From PALSA-600 sp037142875 (GTDB lineage Bacteria; Actinomycetota; Thermoleophilia; Gaiellales; Gaiellaceae), in NCBI GenBank assembly GCA_037142875.1, contig JBAWZV010000011.1:1-32161 (forward strand): DNA of 32,161 nt, in the 5' to 3' direction. The translations under genes and the position numbers were made by a program. Positions 29,622 to 32,161 of this stretch are shown here, piece after piece (position 1 is the first letter of the stretch; each line of letters begins with the position of its first letter). The notes under the pieces are model-generated. The model saw only the letters and a program-made list of their open reading frames with translations, searched no databases and was not told where the DNA came from.

Positions 29622-29636
29622 GTCGCAGGGAGCGAC
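29622..29636. terminator. Perfect 5-bp inverted repeat filling a convergent gap
   Basis: GTCGC-AGGGA-GCGAC starts right after the TAG of the propeller gene and ends two bases before the stop of the response-regulator gene. There is no T-tract. The size and purine loop are like those of the repeat at 4887-4903. Confidence 0.35.
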
Positions 29637-29638
29637 TG

Positions 29639-30280
29639 CTAGGCGCGCGGCAGGTGGAGGCCGGTTGCGATCGCGTACCGGACTAGCTCGGCGCGGCTTG
29701 CGAGTTGCAGCTTCTTCATGATCCGGGCCCGGTGGGCCTCGGCGGTGCGGACAGAGATCAAGAGCTGGTCGGCGATCTCCTGGTTCGTGTGCCCGAGTGC
29801 GAGCAGCTTGAGCACCTCGCGCTCGCGGGGTGAGAGCGGGTCGTCATGGACGCGCTTCTCGTTCTGCTCCGTGTCGATGAGACGTGCGCCGAGCTCCGGG
29901 TGCACGTACCGCCCACCCTGGGCCACCTCGCGGATCGCGTTGACGACCTCGTTCGCAACGGCCTCCTTGAGGAGATAGCCGCGGGCACCAGCCGCGAACG
30001 CCTCACGGACGTACCGCGGGTCGTCCTCCATCGAGAGGATCACGACCTTCATGCCGGGATGCTCGGCGAGGAGAGATGGAAGCGCATCGAGCCCGGTCAG
30101 GTCTGGCATCACGATGTCGAGCAGCACCAGATCCGGCTTGAGTGTCCGGATCTCGGCGGCGGCAGTCGTTGCGTCGCCTGCCTCGCCGACCACTTCGAGG
30201 TCGGGCTGCCCGTCGATCAGGAGCCGGAGGCCGGTACGGACGACCGCATGGTCATCGACGATCAGGATACGCGTGCTCAT
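29639..30280 (-). CDS. NarL/DegU-family response regulator (REC-LuxR HTH)
   Basis: This 213-residue protein has an N-terminal receiver domain (about 3-120) with acidic pocket Asp9/Asp10, phospho-acceptor Asp55 (LVLLDIVMPDLTG), switch Ser83 and Lys105. The C-terminal LuxR-type helix-turn-helix (about 148-208) has LSPREREVLKLLALGHTNQEIADQL, then SVRTAEAHRARIMKKL. It should bind DNA as a dimer after phosphorylation by the kinase encoded upstream. Its ATG overlaps the kinase's TGA (ATGA, 30277-30280), so the two are made together. Target genes are not shown by the sequence; the neighbouring surface-protein genes are candidates only by position. Confidence 0.95.
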   Translation of the reverse strand: MSTRILIVDDHAVVRTGLRLLIDGQPDLEVVGEAGDATTAAAEIRTLKPDLVLLDIVMPDLTGLDALPSLLAEHPGMKVVILSMEDDPRYVREAFAAGARGYLLKEAVANEVVNAIREVAQGGRYVHPELGARLIDTEQNEKRVHDDPLSPREREVLKLLALGHTNQEIADQLLISVRTAEAHRARIMKKLQLASRAELVRYAIATGLHLPRA

Positions 30281-31854
30281 GAGTTCGGTACCTCGGCCAC
30301 GAGGGTCGTTCCGGATCCTGCCCCGGATTCGATCTCGAAACGCCCCTTGAGGAGCATCACCCGTTCACGCATGTTCTGGAGGCCGAGTCCCTCGACTTTC
30401 GGGCTCGTCGGGTCGAAGCCGCGACCATTGTCCTCGATCACGAGCAGGACGCTACCGTTCTTCGGGGTGAGCAGCACGCTCACACGATCGGCATTCGCGT
30501 GCTTGAGCGTGTTATTCAACGCCTCCTGGACGATCCGGTAGAGGGCTGTTTCGACGTCGCTCGGGAGGCGGCGCTCCGGCGCGAGTGCGGTCTCGACGTC
30601 CACGGTGATCCCGCTGCTGGCGCTGAAGGTCTTCGTCAGGCGGTCGAGCGCAGTCACGAGTCCGAAGTCGTCGAGCGCCTTTGGGCGAAGCTCGAGCGCG
30701 AGCCGCCGCACGTCCTGCATTGCGGCTGCGACCTGGCCTCCGAGCTCGGCGACGCCCGCTCGCGCCTCGCCGACAAGGCCCTCTTCGACCCGTTTCAGAC
30801 CGAGCATGACCGAGGTGAGAGACTGGCCGGTGCCGTCGTGGAGCTCGCGGGCGATCCGCCGACGCTCGTCCTCCTGCGCTGCAACTGCCCGCCGGAGCGA
30901 GTCACGAGCGACGCGTTCAGAGAGGTCGACTGCGAGCGCTGCGCGTGACGCGAACGTCTCGGCCAGTCGGAGGTCATCGGCGGAGAACGGCGCGGTCTCC
31001 GAATCTTGTTCATTCCAGGCCGCGATCACGCCGATCGGGGTGTCTCGAACGATCAGCGGAACCCAGATCCCGGCATTCGTCGTCTCCCTGTCGATCGTCG
31101 TCCCGACGGCTGTTGCACCAGGAGGGCCAGCGACTGCGGCAAAGCGCAGCTCGTGGTCGCCGTGAGGGAGAAGCACTGCGACAACGTCGGCGTGGACGAG
31201 CTCGCGCAGCCGGGTTGCGACGAGCTGGAGCAGCCGTTCGAGGTCGGTCTCCGTCGCGAGAGCGTTTCCGACCTCGTTCAGCGACTCGAGACGTTTCGAC
31301 CAACGCTCGGAGGCTTCGTAGAGCTGCTCGTTCTCCGTCGCGCGGACACGCGCCTCGCTGAGGAGCCTCTGGATCGTGAGGCCGGCGATCACGGCGATCG
31401 CCGTCCGGATGATCGAGGAACGCCAGCCGGAGGCCGGGTACTCGGGGGCACCGACGACGACGAGCGGAATCAGCTCGGCTGCGATCGTGCCAGCGATGCC
31501 AACGAGGAGCCGCGGGATGTCGGCGAGAATCGCGAGCCAGAGCACGGGGAGGAGGAACAGGCCTCCGTACCCGGAGCCGCTGCCGCCCTCGCTCGCGCGG
31601 AGCACCGCGATCAGCGCGATGTAGCCGAGTGGAACAACCAGCAACGTCGTTCGAGGAAACCGTCGCCAGCCGGTAGCGACACCGATGATCACGACTCCGA
31701 TCGCCAGGGCGACGCCGTCGAGAAAGTCGTCCCGATCGGGGCCCGGGAGGAGCGTCAGGGCGAAGGCGACCGCGACGGCGATTGCCGTGATCGGGACGCT
31801 CTGCGCGGCGAGGCTGCGGCTGCTCTCTGAACGACTCGTCCGCATGGAGACCAT
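30277..31854 (-). CDS. Membrane sensor histidine kinase (GAF, HisKA_3, HATPase) of the NarX/DegS/DevS type
   Basis: This 525-residue protein has about five or six membrane helices in the first 165 residues and a short coiled coil (about 165-195). A GAF domain (about 197-312, with ADVVAVLLPHGDHELRF) follows. The HisKA_3 phosphotransfer domain has His339 in DERRRIARELHDGTGQSL, and the ATPase domain (about 425-522) has YRIVQEALNNTLKHANA (N box), DNGRGF (G1 box) and GLGLQNMRERV. The GAF domain has a Gly/Pro-rich loop (AGPPGATAVG) but no certain haem ligand, so the signal is unknown. ATG 31854 is taken; ATG 31845 is also possible. Upstream lies a GC-poorer divergent region. Confidence 0.93.
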   Translation of the reverse strand: MVSMRTSRSESSRSLAAQSVPITAIAVAVAFALTLLPGPDRDDFLDGVALAIGVVIIGVATGWRRFPRTTLLVVPLGYIALIAVLRASEGGSGSGYGGLFLLPVLWLAILADIPRLLVGIAGTIAAELIPLVVVGAPEYPASGWRSSIIRTAIAVIAGLTIQRLLSEARVRATENEQLYEASERWSKRLESLNEVGNALATETDLERLLQLVATRLRELVHADVVAVLLPHGDHELRFAAVAGPPGATAVGTTIDRETTNAGIWVPLIVRDTPIGVIAAWNEQDSETAPFSADDLRLAETFASRAALAVDLSERVARDSLRRAVAAQEDERRRIARELHDGTGQSLTSVMLGLKRVEEGLVGEARAGVAELGGQVAAAMQDVRRLALELRPKALDDFGLVTALDRLTKTFSASSGITVDVETALAPERRLPSDVETALYRIVQEALNNTLKHANADRVSVLLTPKNGSVLLVIEDNGRGFDPTSPKVEGLGLQNMRERVMLLKGRFEIESGAGSGTTLVAEVPNS

Positions 31855-32108
31855 TGTGGAGACACGCCTCCCGCCTCGGAAGATTTTCCGCTAGTAGCAC
31901 TCGTAGGGTGGTACCGTGGACTGCGACAGAAGCAGCTCGTTCACGCAGGGTAAAGCAGGCCGGAGACGGTAGTTAGTACGGTAGAAGACACGTATCTCCT
32001 CCGGATTGTGGAGCCTGATGTGGGCGCGCTCTACTGGTTGAACCGCTCCGGGAGCAAAGTGACGCTCCCGTCGCGTTATCCCAAGCAACATTCCGGAATG
32101 GAGTGAGA
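31855..32108. other. GC-poorer divergent intergenic region
   Basis: These 254 bases lie between the divergent kinase and the gene at 32109. The composition is visibly less GC-rich than the rest of the window (GTAGTTAGTACGGTAGAAG around 31970-31990). It contains the competing inverted repeats at 32045-32070. A 66-codon minus-strand frame (32091-31891) has poor third-position G/C and is not called. Promoters for both genes should be here, but no box is convincing. Confidence 0.5.
32045..32070. promoter_or_regulatory. Three-arm inverted repeat that can form two alternative hairpins
   Basis: Arms GCTCC (32045-32049), GGAGC (32051-32055) and GCTCC (32064-32068). The middle arm can pair with the first (one-base gap, favoured only as a DNA palindrome) or with the third, extended to CGGGAGC-AAAGTGAC-GCTCCCG (32049-32070, 7 bp). 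It lies 39 bases before the start at 32109, so it may be an operator or leader structure. Confidence 0.4.
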
Positions 32109-32161
32109 ATGGCGAGCAAGTTGAAGATCAAGGTGAACGGTCTCACGCATGGTGTGACTGC
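32109..32161 (+). CDS. N-terminal fragment, possibly a [2Fe-2S] small subunit of a molybdenum hydroxylase
   Basis: Seventeen codons are visible, MASKLKIKVNGLTHGVT, before the window ends. GGAG (32100-32103) stands five bases before the ATG, a good ribosome site. The pattern 'K-hydrophobic-x-VNG-x-x-H-x-V' is how the ferredoxin-like small subunits of the CO dehydrogenase/isoquinoline oxidoreductase family usually begin, but the cluster-binding Cys residues would lie beyond the edge. The fragment is too short to be sure, and other beta-grasp or unrelated proteins could start this way. Confidence 0.4.
   Translation, partial: MASKLKIKVNGLTHGVT

Noticed and set aside
31891..32091. A 66-codon minus-strand frame in the last intergenic region
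   Set aside because: Third-position G/C is only about two thirds, far below the neighbouring genes, and the product (ending PPYECY) matches nothing I know.

Overview
The window reads as a stretch of chromosome from a high-GC, monoderm-type actinobacterium. The best guess is the class Thermoleophilia (Gaiellales/Solirubrobacterales-like). The reasons are the strong G/C preference at third codon positions, many GTG starts, secreted proteins with RC...C Ig-like repeats, a caa3-type CtaG, and start codons placed a few bases after a TANNNT box with no Shine-Dalgarno site. This placement is inferred from gene content and style, not from a database search. I saw no rRNA, tRNA, IS element, integrase or CRISPR array. 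The window looks like ordinary chromosome with many lineage-specific exported proteins.

Layout: (1) 1-902, minus strand: two tandem PAPS-type sulfotransferases, the second cut by the window edge. (2) 999-5471: a small holin-IV-like membrane protein, an exported monohaem cytochrome c, a secreted multi-domain protein of unknown role, a 91-residue hypothetical, a TolB-like propeller, a secreted possible dirigent/allene-oxide-cyclase-like barrel, and a membrane-anchored hypothetical. (3) 5538-8025, minus: an aldehyde dehydrogenase behind a secreted protein with an internal duplication. (4) 8180-11165, minus: hpnC-hpnD-hpnE, the three-enzyme route from farnesyl diphosphate to squalene, with 4-base stop/start overlaps. 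(5) 11281-12111: a secreted cupredoxin-like protein. (6) 12174-14663, minus: phosphoenolpyruvate carboxylase. (7) 14773-17469, plus: a flavinylation-type electron-transfer module made of a haem/FAD/NAD transmembrane reductase, an exported FMN-binding protein and the flavin transferase ApbE. (8) 17411-21041, minus: an HD-GYP phosphodiesterase, a PAS-PAS-GGDEF diguanylate cyclase and CtaG, packed as one operon. (9) 21171-22844: a zinc-ribbon protein and two exported hypotheticals. (10) 22888-24430, plus: queF and a PatB/MalY-type C-S lyase or aminotransferase. (11) 24423-26478, minus: a small lipoprotein and a DHA2-type drug exporter. (12) 26512-29621: two divergent repeat-built surface proteins, a four-domain Ig-like protein with ABAB order and a seven-bladed propeller with a WxL-like tail. 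(13) 29639-31854, minus: a NarL/DegU-type response regulator and its sensor kinase. (14) 31855-32161: a GC-poorer intergenic region and the start of a gene that runs off the window.

How the genes work together: redox and membrane-energy functions recur (cytochrome c, CtaG, ferric-reductase-like protein, FMN carrier, ApbE). The strongest integrated system is the 14773-17469 module, which should pass electrons from cytosolic NAD(P)H across the membrane to a covalently flavinylated exported carrier. Next to it, a c-di-GMP synthesis/degradation pair is tied to an oxidase-assembly factor. A striking non-coding feature is a set of TANNNT-N6-9-start arrangements, including a mirror-image divergent promoter at 22852-22881. 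These imply widespread leaderless or nearly leaderless mRNAs and fix several start codons that plain open-frame length would get wrong. Small perfect inverted repeats also sit at several convergent gene junctions.
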